This document shows, piece after piece, positions 28,001-41,849 of a stretch of 64,000 nt of DNA. The first letter of the stretch is position 1. Every line of letters begins with the position of its first letter. The stretch is from contig OZ022576.1 of the NCBI GenBank assembly GCA_963669155.1, positions 15,422,035 through 15,486,034 on the forward strand, read 5' to 3'. Source of the DNA: Arbacia lixula (lineage: Eukaryota > Echinodermata > Echinoidea > Arbacioida > Arbaciidae). The notes below the pieces were generated by a model. It was not told where the DNA came from. It did not search any database and worked only from the letters and a program-made list of their open reading frames with translations. The translations under genes and the position numbers were made by a program.

Positions 28001-30068
28001 CAAAAAGACATAATGATCTGTTTGTTCATTTTTATTGCAATGCACGTGATAAATGTTGTTTGAAGAGAAGATTTATTTCTCTCAAACTTATTAATTTGCC
28101 ATTCACTTCACAATCAACATGTGGCAGTTCACAGCAACATCAACATGTACATCCATAGTATTAACACCATCAACAATCGAAAGTACTGATACATTATGTG
28201 AATCTATAATTCATTTGTCCTTTGTATTAGAATTAATCATTAGTTTAAGCAAAGATGTTTGCATCACATACAGTAGCATCAGCTTTTTAAATAATGCAGA
28301 TTCATTGCACTCTCCTCGAGTCACAAAAGAATGCTTTAGAAAGAAATTTTTTCTTTGAAAGTAGTCAAAGAGATCAAATGTACATGTATGTGTGTATTCT
28401 CCTTGTGTACACTTCTTTCTGTTCTGTTGCATAACCAATATTGGAGGTTTTGCATGGAGGATTTTGTTAAAACTTGTTTATGTTTATCTGTAGTTATGTC
28501 TTAAGAAACACATTTAATCAGCCCATTTTTGTTGCACTTAAAATCAAATTAAAATGGTCATGCTTTTTGTTCAATTTAAAATATTTCCCATTTACCACAG
28601 ATACCCCAAATATATAGTAACATGATATTTGACTAATTATTGCTGAATAGTGTGTACATATGTGTGTCTGTGTACATGTACAGTGCATGTCTTACTCCCT
28701 CCTTCTCTTTCTTTCTTGGAACATGTGTAAATGTAATTGTGATTCACAAGCAATTATAGTAACTGGAAACTTCACTAGACCTACATGGAGAGGAGACATG
28801 TATCTCAAAACTAATGCATCCTAATTTACAGAAGTATTAGAGCAGTATATCTCACTCAAAAAGTAGACAGTGCAGTCCACACAAACATTAACTTTGATAA
28901 GCTACGTTTCAAGACTGGGAAATGTCTTTGCGCATTATACGGAAAATTTTGAAAGTTCATAAAAACAAGAGGAAAACAAAACTCTGAAACTAAAAGCAGT
29001 ATCTTGCTTCATCCTCCCCCCTGCAGACAGATTTTGTAGGAAAGAGAGTGGAAAAAGGCATAATCAAATTTATCAAGCATATGGCGCACTAAATTAGTCT
29101 AAGTACATGAACGAATTTTGTTGGTGCTGAGCAAAGAGAACACAGAGATAGAGCGAGGCAACATGCTTCTGAAGTCTGTTACATGCCCTTGGGACTGCAA
29201 ATGAAGGCAAGAAAGGAGAGATGACTGAGTTCTGAAATTGGCAGGCTTCCTGGCAGTAAGCTGCTTATCTAGTAAACTACCTCCACTAAGCAGCAGTAAT
29301 GGGGGAGTGAAATAGAGCAAAGGGAAGCAAAAAGGCAAGGGGAAACATTTCTTGCTTAGAATATATTCCACAGGGATCAATCATTACAACAAACATAGAA
29401 ATGTATTTCAATGATGACATCAGCAGAATTTCCTTACTTTTAATGTACACAAAGCTTAAGGCATTATTTGAATTTTAAAGACTACTTTAACACCTTAATT
29501 AGGAATGATAATCAGATTAGGTTAAAACCTTGACCTTTATATTAAAGTAGATATGTAAAAAGAACAAGTCACAAAATAGAAGGTGCAATGGAACATAAAA
29601 TGTTATGATTGTATTTCTTGTCAAGTGATGAAAATGTAATACAGAATATAAAATAAGGATGCTTTTATGTACTTTATTGTAACCATAAGATAATTAACCT
29701 TCAGATGATTTTATATTTTAAAAGAAAAAAAAAGGCTTTCCTTCTTTAGAGTGTCACTAATAAGTTACTTGCACAAAAAAACAACAACTTTGAAGTGAAA
29801 AACTTGCCGCTATCGATACATATTTCAGGCCAAAGCCTTGACCTTCACTTCAGTATTGCAAACATACTCAGCACTTACAATGTCATCAGTAATTTTCAGA
29901 TGAGACATAACAGTGTGATTTAAAGAACAGAGTTTCAATGATATGATATGTAAAGCAAGAGGTAAAGTGATTACAGTGTACATAACTATGAGGTTTGGCA
30001 TTTACTTCAGAGCATATCATTCAACAAGCATTAAATGCATTCTAGGCAAACATGTATGTATGCAACAT

Positions 30069-30134
<66 letters not shown>

Positions 30135-31555
30135 TCACAGAGCTAAATGGAGAGGGGAGAGCTGGATAGAGGATAGCTACAGAAAGAGGTGGTAACAGAG
30201 AGAGACAGCCAATGAAAAAGACAGACAGCTATACAGACTGGAGGAAAGACAGAGATGAGAGGATAGGGGACAGGTAAATATTATGGCACATGTATAAGAG
30301 AAAGTGGCTTACATTGATGATAGCTATTGCACCAGCATCCCCCAACTTGTTGTTGCTCAGGTTAAGAGAGAGTAAGTTCTTGTTGCAGGACTTCTCATTG
30401 GAAATTGCCTGGCCGAGCGCCAAAGCACCCTTTTCAGTGATGTTGTTGTGCCGCAGAGACAAATTGACAATTCTGTGGAGTGTTGGTCAAGTGAAATATG
30501 TGGACAGATACATTTTAACAACAAATGCTTATTTTCTGTGGATATAATTTATCAGAAACGCATAAAATGCATGCATTAAAAGCAAAACATTTTATTCAAA
30601 CTGTTAAATATGAATGAAGGCTCTCCTGCAATTTTTCATCTTCTCTCTTCCTTCTACTTCTCTCTTTCTTGCTCTCCTACCTCAGCTCTCCATTTTGTTC
30701 ACAGATTTATGTTTACATATACTATTTTCTTGCAATTTTATATAATGAATTGAATAAATGAAATTATTAGTAAATCATCACTTTTATACTTCCTTGAACA
30801 TATTTCTTATCCATATCATCATGATTGTGTAAAAGCTGGATGATAGGTACTTACATGCTATCTTCGCCAATCAGACATGCCCACGGCTCTTCCGGAATAG
30901 GGCTCCCTTCAACACTCACATTTCTGAAACATAACAAATAAAAAAACATGAGTAGGGTAAGGAAATAAGAGTGGGTAGCTCTGGTGGGGGAAGGGGGGGG
31001 GGAGTCTTATCTTAGCTCAAACATGAACTCACTATGGACATTGTGAATCATCTGATTATGTTATAGATATTTTTGGCAAATATAAAATCTAACTCTGAAG
31101 ACATGTATTACCCCTCCCCCCTTTCACACACGCATACATTTTCCATTACACATCATATCACTTAGAGAGAGGCGGGGGGGGGGGGGGGCATACAAAAAAA
31201 AGTGAAGATAGAGATCCTTGGAAATGCTTTTTTGTCCCGTCTTTGATGTATTGAGCCACATTACATTCAGTTTGTTTGCCTTTTATTCAATCCACGTTCA
31301 TCAATATTCCTCTCAAGTTAATTTCTGGGCAACATAAGAAGTGCCATTAAGAAACACAAATGCATTTAGCGTTAAAAGCATCTATTCTAAATAAAATTGA
31401 GAAAACCCAGATCGTTCTAGAGTTGAAGGCTAAATGTAATCTATTATTATTATCAGGAACATGCTTCCACATTTTAGATTCGACACATTGCTATTCAAAC
31501 AATGAAGTTACTTTGAGAAAGAGATAGACATACATGTATTCAGACAGACTGGGAG

Positions 31556-31606
<51 letters not shown>

Positions 31607-34600
31607 CGGACAGACAGAGACAGAGAGAGAGAGAGGAGACAGAGAGACGGAAAGAGAGACAGAGACAGAGAGGGAGAGAGAGAGAAAAAGAGTGTGTAAG
31701 AGACAGACAGACAAACAGAGTTAAAGACAGACAGAATAACAGAGTCACAGACAGTGACAGATTGAGAAAGACAGAGACTGAGAAAAAAAGGACAGAGCAT
31801 CACAGGGAGAAGCATATAGAAATAGATAAATTAATCAAGAGCAAGGGGGAGAGGATAAAGTAAGAGGAAGGGAATTAAAGAGAACTAGATGCAAAGAGGA
31901 AATACTTGAGGAAGGTGGAAGAGGCCACATTGAATATTACATTCACCTACTTGAGATTTGAACAAAGCAATATAGGGAGAACTGCATGAACACATTAAGA
32001 GCATGGGGGCAGGGAATGGATAAAACATGAGGGAGAGAATTAAGCAATTTCAAAGAGAACTAGTTGGAAAGAGGTAATAATTGAGAAAGTAAGATTGGTC
32101 ATACTCCGTATTACATTCACTTACTTGAGATTTGGACATTGGGGTAAGAATAACGCCAGCTCCTTCAGCGTTTTTTCTGTTAGGCTTGTGTTCCATAAAC
32201 TGCAAAAGAACACAGAATGAACAAGACGATAATGACGATAACAGGAGCAACCCATGTTAGCTTCTTGGCACCCTCTTCAATCATATACATTCAGAGCAAA
32301 TGTGGGCTCATAGTAATCAGCAAATGATGTCCTTTTTTTGACCCACACATGTGCATCCATGCATTACACATATATTTATTAGAAATTTGGTGCAAGCCAA
32401 TAAACTTATATCACAATTTTATGATTCAGATCAACAATTTCAGTTTCTTTCTTGGGCTTCTATGAACATGTTCCAAATAATGTCAACAATAGTCAAATAC
32501 AGCATGCTGTGCAAGGATGGTAAATTTGACACTAGAAATCACAAAACATAGCCACTTGAGACTTGCAAATACATCTCTACTACAACCACAGTTCCACTAC
32601 ATATATTGGCAGTTTGTAAATGGAAATAAACATGCACAGTTTTGCTCTTTTGGTACTTCTGCTTTCATGACTTTTTAGAGCTGTGTTTATCAATGGAGAA
32701 AAACGCCTACCACCCCTCGTATTGCTCCATCATGCATGAGCGGCAAACAAGATCCCTGTGGACATATTAAATAGAGTGCTCGCTCTAACAACTCTATGAA
32801 CCGTGTATACTGAGATGCTCAGGAGGGTCGAAGGGAGCTGATGCTTCATATTGAGACTTGCCACGCATCAAGAGTGAGATGAGATGCTATGCATGACTGT
32901 AGTATCTGAAAGCACTCCAAATGGATGCTCTTTGCCCACATACATGTACATGTACATAGTATCAAGTACATGCATGTGTCGAGTTTGAAGAATATCAGTA
33001 TGGTTCTATGTAATCACACTCCCAAGAGTATTTGTAACATTGATGGGAAGTTGTTGTCAACATACCCAGAAAGAGTCATAAGTCCTTCTCCACACATCAC
33101 AAATCGGTTTATGTACCATTAGGCAGGATATCAACATTTTCACGATAACAACAAAATAAATTATCTTTGAATGTTTCCATGGAGAAGAGAGTACTATTAA
33201 GAAAAAAAAGTAAAACAGTTTCAAAGTATAGTACAATAAACCCATTAATTAATTTTCAAGAATATGTGTGGAATCTACATAACTAGGTGTATAAAAAGCC
33301 AAAATAAATTTTCTAAAATGAAGAGTTAAAGTGTGAAAAACTGATAGAATACCCCAGTTTCATGTTTGAAAGTCAGTCCTGTGCAGTATGTTAATTGAAG
33401 GATGAAAATGTAAGAAGTATGAACCTTCCATTGCACTGTACATAATGTTTAAAAAAAATAAAAATGGATAGATTTTGTTTGCTATGAAAGTCTTCAAACA
33501 CATCTTACAGTTTACATGTCTGTTCAATATCAACAAACTTTTTAAGGCTCCACGAGAGACTTAATTGTGTGGCACTCTCGCACCGCAATACCATTAGCCA
33601 AGCTGTGATACATACCCAGAGTATTACCATACCGACTGATACCTGCAGAGGGTTCATTATGAAAGTCTGCTATTTGTTATTTGTCAAGATACAGGGTTTA
33701 CCTGTGATCTTTTGAAAGGATATGTATCCCTTTTGTAGGCCTAACATACAACATTGTACAAATAGCACAGTAAAGAAAGAAATACTGTCAAATAACGTTT
33801 TCCAGACTATAGATGCATACTGGAACACATAACTGCCTTTCAGTGGGTTTAAGAGGATGTTGAACTTAGAGATTTACATACATGTACATGGCTTTTTTGT
33901 AGAATAATAGTCCCTGCAGACTCTAGTACTCAAAGAATCATTTTGCACTTGACGATCAAACCGAATCAATCCATGACAATTTTTTTAAGATATCATTACA
34001 TGGAAGATTATGAGAATAATTCCAGATTCAAATATTTCCTTGCATTTCAAAAGTGAGCAGACCCTGAAATGCAAACTACAAAGTAGAATGTTTATCAAGC
34101 TGCATATGAATTTTAAGCCAATGTTATGCATCATAACCTATGGACCTACAGTGTACGTATTTTGCTAACTAGTGGTTCATGCAATATTTTACAGAATTTG
34201 ACTTTCTCTTCACACAAAAAAGACAGCACCTTCAATTCTAGTTTGAAAAAAATATGTCATATAGTTAGCAATATTGAAGCCAATTACCACTGTTTAAAAA
34301 GAATGATTATGTTTTTGTGTTTTAAATTACTGCGCAACATAACTCATGTTGTAAGCTGCAGCTGTGGTCTGTCAGTATGAATGATCCGAGCTTATGTAAT
34401 GGAAACCATAGGAGATGATTTACGAGGGAATCTTAATTGACTCTATCTACAGTGTTGAGCAATCATAATAATACTTCCTGTCAGACTTTCTAGCATTCAC
34501 ACGCTGTGTATGATTTAACAAGAATTGAGTTGGGAGGGGGGGGGGGGTGGAATTGGGTTTGGGATGGGATGGGGTGGGTTTGGGGTAGGGTAGAGGTGTG

Positions 34601-37600
34601 TTTGGGGCGGGGAGGTGAGTTTGGGGTGAGGAGATGAGTTTGTGGTGGGGGTGAGTTTGGGGTAGGGTGGAGGGAGTTTGGGGTAGGGTAGAGGTGAGTT
34701 TGGGGTAGGGTGGAGGTGAGTTTGGGGTAGGGTGGAGGTGAGTTTGGGGTAGGGTGGAGGTGAGTTTGGGGTAGGGTGGAGGTGAGTTTGGGGTAGGGTG
34801 GAGGGGAGTTTGGGGTAGGGTGGAGGGAGTTTGGGGTAGGGTGGAGGGAGTTTGGGGTAGAGTGAAGGTGAGTTTGGGGTAGAGTGAAGGTGAGTTTGGG
34901 GTAGGGTGGAGGTGAGTTTGGGGTAGGGTGGAGGTGAGTTTGGGGTAGGGTGGAGGTGAGTTTGGGGTAGGGTGGAGGTGAGTTTGGGGTAGGGTGGAGG
35001 TGAGTTTGGGGTAGGGTGAAGGTGAGTTTGGGGTAGGGTGGAGGTGAGTTTGGGGTAGGGTGGAGGTGAGTTTGGGGTAGGGTGGAGGTGAGTTTGGGGT
35101 AGGGTAGAGGTGAGTTTGGGGTAGGGTGGAGGTGAGTTTGGGGTGAGGAGATGAGTTTGTGGTGGAGGTGAGTTTGGGGTGGGGTGGAGGTGAGTTTGGG
35201 GTAGGGTGGAGGTGAGTTTGGGGTAGGGTGGAGGTGAGTTTGGGGTAGGGTGGAGGTGAGTTTGGGGTAGGGTGGAGGGGAGTTTGGGGTAGGGTGGAGG
35301 GAGTTTGGGGTAGGGTAGAGGTGAGTTTGGGGTAGGGTGGAGGTGAGTTTGGGGTAGGGTGGAGGTGAGTTTGGGGTAGGGTGGAGGTGAGTTTGGGGTA
35401 GGGTGGAGGTGAGTTTGGGGTGGGGTAGAGGGAGTTTGGGGTAGGGCGGAGGTGAGTTTGGGGTAAGGCAGAGGTGAGTTTGGGGTGGGGGTGGACTTGA
35501 GGTAGGATGGAGGGGAGTTTGGGGTAGGGCTGATGTGAGTTCCGGGTGGGAGTGAGGTGGAGGTGAGTTTGGGGTGGGGGTGGATTTGCTCTGGGTGTGG
35601 AGGTGTGTTTGGGGTGGATGGGTTGGAGATGGATTTGAGATAGGGGTAGAGGTGGGTTTGTAATGGGGGTTGGGAGGATTTAGTAGACCAGACAAATAAA
35701 CAGTTGCTTTCAGGAGTTGCTCAAATTTCATACACATACATGAATTTGAGCAAACATCACATCACACACATTTTCATAGAGTTTATATATAACTGAATTT
35801 GGCATTGTAGGATTGTATGGTTGGGTGACAAGATTTTCAAAATTTTGAAAGTAAGTACTTTCTCTGTTTTTAAACAAGGCAATTGATAATTATTGAAGTT
35901 GACAGGAAAACTATACGATTCTACATACTTGAATTTTACAAAATTTTTAAGTTTCATTTCTAACAAACTGGTCCTATATTATCTGTTGCATTGGTGGCTC
36001 ATGCATTGTTCCAACAAAAACAAGTTTTTTTCTGCTAAAGGGACACACTACCTTTAATGTTGAAAGCTCTGTTCACATCAGCCAAGCTTGATGGCGTGTG
36101 TGTATTGTGCGGCTATCGCATTTCTAATCAAGAACAGACAAAGCATTTCTCATCTCCTGTATCTCTTTCGGCAAATCTGTCTACCACTTTGTTAGATTGC
36201 TACAAAACAAACAGATACAACCTTTCATCCTTTTAAGGCAGTTCCACTTCTTTCTGGCAAAAAAAAAAGACGCTGACATTTTGCAGATAGAGTACAGGTA
36301 CTCGACACATTTGCAGAGTAAATGCAGCGGACTGCCTTAATGCTTGTCACGTGCAAAACCTAACAGAGACGAGTGATGCTGAGATGTTGTCCAAGATCAA
36401 GAAAGCATCTAATCTTGTCTCATAGGTACTGCACAAAGCGCTTCTGATGGGCTATAAACGTGCAATCCCTCCTGCATGCAGTTGCAAACTTAAAGTAGGT
36501 TGATAAGGACTAGTGATTTAAAAGTCTTACTAACAGGGGTGGTTTCCATCTGGGACCATAGACAATTCCATACTGGAAATTTCCTCAGGTATAGTGAATA
36601 ATGATCGCAGGCAAGTAATCAAGTGTGTTTATTTATCTGTCACAATATAGCTCTGCTCTTATTAGAGATGAGGACTGATTGGAAATGCAATAGCCGCACA
36701 ATATATACACACACACACACACATCATCAATTTTGGCTAATAAAATGATGCATGACCCACCAGTACACAAGCGTGTCATTTTCTCACCATGGAAAGTGAA
36801 GGTTGTTTCGACACAAATTTTTTCTCCTTTTCATGGAGATAAAGGAACATGTTAAAACCATAGCTGCACTTTTTTTTGGAGGGGGGGGGGGGGGGGGGGT
36901 GAATGAAAATTCTATGCAAATAAGATGCATATATTTTACCTGTTTTTAAAATTTCATTAAAAACAGATGACATGAAGGTCAAACTTTTTTTTTAATATGC
37001 TGAGCGGCATAATCAACAATATAACTTGAAATAATTTGAAATTACAAACCAATTTTCATGTATTTTACTGTTTTTTAAAATTTTGTATGTATTCTTTTGT
37101 TTTTGTTACAATTTTTTTCTTGTTCTGAAAAGTTGCGAGACACTTCAAAAGAAGAAGTCATGAAAAGGCACTTCGCTATGTGCAGCGGTTGCGCGTCAGT
37201 TATGGATTTCATATACCCCCACCCCACCCCCACCCCCCACCCTGCAGTCAGAATAGGGTTAAGGGAAGGAGTGAGAGATGAGAGAATGAGAAAAGGATTA
37301 ACCTTTTTAGACTTACTTAAGTGTGTGCAGCTTTTCCATTGCCGGGAAGCACTGCTTGAAGATTCCTGCCATAACTTCATCAATTTTCCATCCTGGGAAG
37401 CAAAGAAATAAAACATATGTAATCAATTCATCTTTTGAAAGCATCTTTGCTTTTAATATTTTGCTAAACTGTACATCTACACTGTACATAGTACATACTG
37501 TATGTTGTTTCAAATAGTTTGTTTCCCACCATGCTTCATGTACTTAAATGGAAAAGAATAACAAGGAAAATGCTTCAGACTTTTGCATAGTGCCTACCAT

Positions 37601-40600
37601 TTCCAATTTTGTATCACTAATGTAACTCATGAAACAGCTGTAATGGAAAGTGCATCAATGGAATTAACCTTTAAAATATCAAGAGCACAGAAGATGCGTA
37701 CAGCTATTAAAGCTCTCGCTTAACCTTTTCACTTTCCTTCTATTTGGCTCTTCTCTTTGCTCTACATCCCTCTCCCTTCTTCTACCACTTTTTTTTTTTA
37801 AAAGGAGACTGCTTGTATGTCAGTCAGAATGAAATTGGTATCATGATTCCTTTAAAGGGCATATACTGTACTGGGAAGGCAAAAAAGCCTTCAAAAGGTA
37901 ATTGTTAGCAATCTTCTTGCGAATGGTCTTAAATTCATGTATTGTCCATTTTAGAAGCTTGCTGAAAGTTATTTGCCCTCAAATGATGAACATTTGGAGT
38001 AATGAGTGATTAAACCACAAATCCTCAATATGTTCGGCCCGAACATTATGAGGATTTAATCATTAATCATTAATTACTCCAAATGTGAATCATTTGAGGG
38101 CAAATAACTTTCAGCAAGCTTCTAAAATGGACAATACATGAATTTAAGACCATTGGCAAGAAGATTGCTAACAGTTACCTTTTGAAGGCTTTTTTGCCTT
38201 GCCAGTAGAGTATATGCCCTTTAAAGATAAGCATAAACATTCACTGATTACTATTCAGTGTTCTCCCTTTACTAACCAATGAACCTAAAGGGCAATCAAC
38301 AACAATGAATATTTTGATTTACAAATCTCTCTATCAAACCATCCATTAATCTAACCATCCATGAAAACAAAATTAAACAAATATATCAAAGAGTGCATCA
38401 ATAACATAATATGTCACTTTAAAGCAAGGAATGAAGAAACAAAAATTAATTAAGGAAATCAGCAATGAAATCTACGCATATTAAAATTTTGCATTTTTCA
38501 TACTGTTGCATCATCAAAGCTTTGATCAATTTATCACTTACATGTTTTTTCATTCTTCATATGCCTACATGCCTACATATCCATATCATGTAGCAACAGA
38601 TCTTGCATGTTGTGTAAAACATGTTGTCATGTAATGTATTACTTTATGTGAGCAGAGGGAATTTCCATATGAATGGGCAATATCAAATCAATTCTAAGTA
38701 CCTCTGATGAAAACCTCTGTGACAGTGTCTGCTTTATCCTCCTTCTCCATCTCCACCTGAATCTTGGGCTTGAAGAAGGAGAACTTCTCCTTGGTGACGT
38801 ACGTCTTGGGTTTGGGCTCTTCGTTCTCATCCTCCCCATTGTCCTCTGGGGTTGGGTCCCCCTTAGCCTTGGGGTCTGGGGGAGGGGGCGTGCCAGGGCG
38901 CTTGGCCCGGATCACCACAGGGGGCATCTCGCTCACCTGGAGCCCCGCCCTACGCCAGAGTTCGGTAAAATCTGCCTCAAAATGCCCTGTACAGGTGTGT
39001 GGTTCTATGGGTGTGGTGAGGTGTGAGAAATGGAATAATAGAATAAACAATAAGTGGGTAAGCTGTTATTTTCATATGTGTTTTATTTTCACAAATTTTG
39101 CTAATTCACTATACAGTATCACACAAAGATATTGCCCCATATTGACGCAATTGCGGCGCAAAAATATTCATGCCATTTTTGCCGCACAGTCAACTGGGCA
39201 AAACACAAAGCAGTGGATGTACATTTTCTCCCAGTCTTGCAGCACGTGTGCAGTAAGTAGCAGGACTGAGGTATTATTGGGCAACATACAGGAAGTTGCA
39301 GGGTGTTGATTACGATCAAAAAAGTCTGTGACATCATTATCCTTGCAAAAATTGGCTTAAATACACTTACACATTAACATTACATGCATATTGTTCACTA
39401 CTACAACTTTCTTGCGAGTAACAAAAGTGAGAAAAATATACAGGGGAGAGGTCTCATCAATGTGGAAACTACTATTTTTAACAATTATCTTCACTATGGG
39501 TGCATGCGATGAGAAAAAAAGGGACTTTCTTTTAACATGGATCTATTCTAATATTTACCATAGCTTTCTTTCACATATATGCAGTATAATTTTTGACCAG
39601 GGCAATCAACGCAATCATGTTTACATGCATTTAAAGAGAAATCAAATATATATCTATATTGTGTGCCACCCTGCCACATGATGTCCACATTCATTTGCGA
39701 ATGCTCATACAAGTCACTGTTAGTTGAGGTGCCTTACCAGAGAAAGAAATGTTTTTTGTGTGCAATAATAGGTTCGGTATAGTAAATGTTCGGATATACA
39801 TCCATGTACATGCTGCATATTTATCCACTTTAACAATCATTAGTATTGCATGAATTCTGAGGAATTCATCTCAAATGTATTATTATATTTTTCTTTCAGT
39901 TTCTCACATATTTTCTCAGCCTAACACTATAGAGTACTTGTAAGAAATAAAGATGACATATTTTGGCACACTTTGTTTAAAACTCACTCAGCTGTAATGT
40001 GAACTTTGACTTACAATGCATCTCTTTCTATTAAGTTTGGAAAGAAAGATTTGAACTTTTAAACACATTTACGGCTAAAATTTTACATGGGCATACACTG
40101 CACATCCAGATCGTCAGTTATTGTCCTTCTTTGTTTTTTATTCCATACGTAAAATCCATGATGACCTATAAAAACACACTATAAAACACTGCAAAACAGA
40201 CCTTGAAACTTAATCCATAGCCAGAAGTGTATGTGATCTCTGATTTTCATTTTGATCTGTAACTTTACCTAACTTTTGGTTTACTATTCTTCTATTCTCT
40301 GACACCGATCGCTGTTCATCTTGAGGGTAAGATGGATACTTTGAAAAAGAATATCCGGTTTTAAATGTGAAGATACATTTCACTAGATTTTTTGTTACAA
40401 ATGTTCTTGGAAGGACGTACATGTATTCTTCAAATAGCTTCCAGCACTTCATGAAGGTGCTCTGCTAAAAACCAGGCTAATTTATTGCTGTGTAGTGGTC
40501 ATGGTGGTGAGGGATTCTAGGTTCAATTAAGCCATAGTTGCCACTTTCAACCCAGACAAAGGAAATATATTGTACTGTAGGTTAGAACATGAAGGTTCAA

Positions 40601-41106
40601 GTACATGTAGCAACATGTATTGCTCAACTTATAAGTACACTATAGCTTTGATTTTGATAGTATGCAGTAGGTGCTTAGCTGAAAGTTAGTCTGTGCAAAT
40701 CATTTTTTTTTTCATTTATGTGGATAAGCATTACTTTGACTTAAGAAGATATACCGGTGCATACATGTAGTAAGAAAAATTTGACCATGAATTTGTTCCT
40801 TGATAATGAGGACAATGATAGAGACGAAGATGATGAAACTTAGAATAATGATAGTGAGGAAGACAACAATAATGAAAATGACAATTAAGATCATGATGAT
40901 AGTGACAATGATGGTGATGATGAAAATAATCAAAGGAAGATATAAGACTGTCCATCACTGTAATGAGGATTATAGATCTGAGCAAGATGATAATGTCAAT
41001 GATCCTAAAATTTTGGTTTCGGTGACAATTCTTGTATTGATGATGATATGAAGATGCCATTTATTAACGGTGATAAAGATGATGTTCATGTTGATGATGT
41101 TGATGT

Positions 41107-41149
<43 letters not shown>

Positions 41150-41816
41150 AATGATGACAATGATATTAATAAGTTAAAGAAGTTGATAATAATCACTTGA
41201 TAGATGATGGTTCTAACATCAATGGTAATAAAGCTAAAGATGATAATGAAAATGTTGACAATGACAATGATACTGATTGTTAAAAACACTGTATGAATGA
41301 TGATAATCATAAGTTACAAGGGTAACCATGACAAATAAGATAAAAATGATGATGATGATAATTACCTGGGGTTTTATTGGCATCATCTTCATTATCTGGG
41401 ACTGATGATGGAGGGCCCTTATCCTTCGATGCTTTATCTACCCTCTTTCCCATCTTTACTTTCTTGACTAACCTAAAAAACAGACAAGAAGTAAAATCAC
41501 AATAACATGTACATGCAAAATGTCACTCAAGTATGATTTATGCATTCAATATCATAGAGTACAGCACATTATAAGAATGTAACATATTTGGTGACACAAT
41601 GTGACAATGAAATTTATATATTATTGTATGCAAAACAATTATTCATAAAACAAACACAAATATGGAACATAAAATTCAGTACAATGTTGCAGAATAACAT
41701 TTTTTTAATGAAATCACAAGTGATAAGTACATGTAAGTATGTAGTAGTAATGTCATTCCATGAAAGCAACAATAATGATGTTATATTTTGATTATCGATT
41801 GATCTGCTTCATTTCA

Positions 41817-41849
<33 letters not shown>

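Larger units (their letters stand above)
26917..30312 (-). other. LRRC71 intron 7
   Basis: Apart from the 681-bp element and a (CA)32 tract at 30070-30133, this is unique AT-rich sequence with no recognisable exon. Confidence 0.75.
32200..37316 (-). other. LRRC71 intron 4 (5.1 kb)
   Basis: Contains the 22-bp minisatellite (34530-35690), a foldback-type element (36079-36739), a G20 run (36880-36899) and a CCCCACCC-rich patch near 37215. The section 32200-34500 is unique sequence with nothing recognised. Confidence 0.75.

Noticed and set aside
31491-31815. Ser/Leu-rich frames on the minus strand
   Set aside because: Translation of the GA tract in intron 5.
34530-35690. Regular short repeats resembling a CRISPR array
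   Set aside because: Units are directly adjacent with no unique spacers, and the genome is clearly eukaryotic.
34490-35737. 415-codon open frame on the minus strand, Pro/Thr/Leu-rich
   Set aside because: It is the translation of a non-coding 22-bp tandem repeat inside LRRC71 intron 4. No splice-site context or composition of a real protein.
41086-41310. Ile/Ser-rich frame and Met/Asp-rich frames over the GAT block
   Set aside because: Translation of trinucleotide-rich low-complexity DNA.
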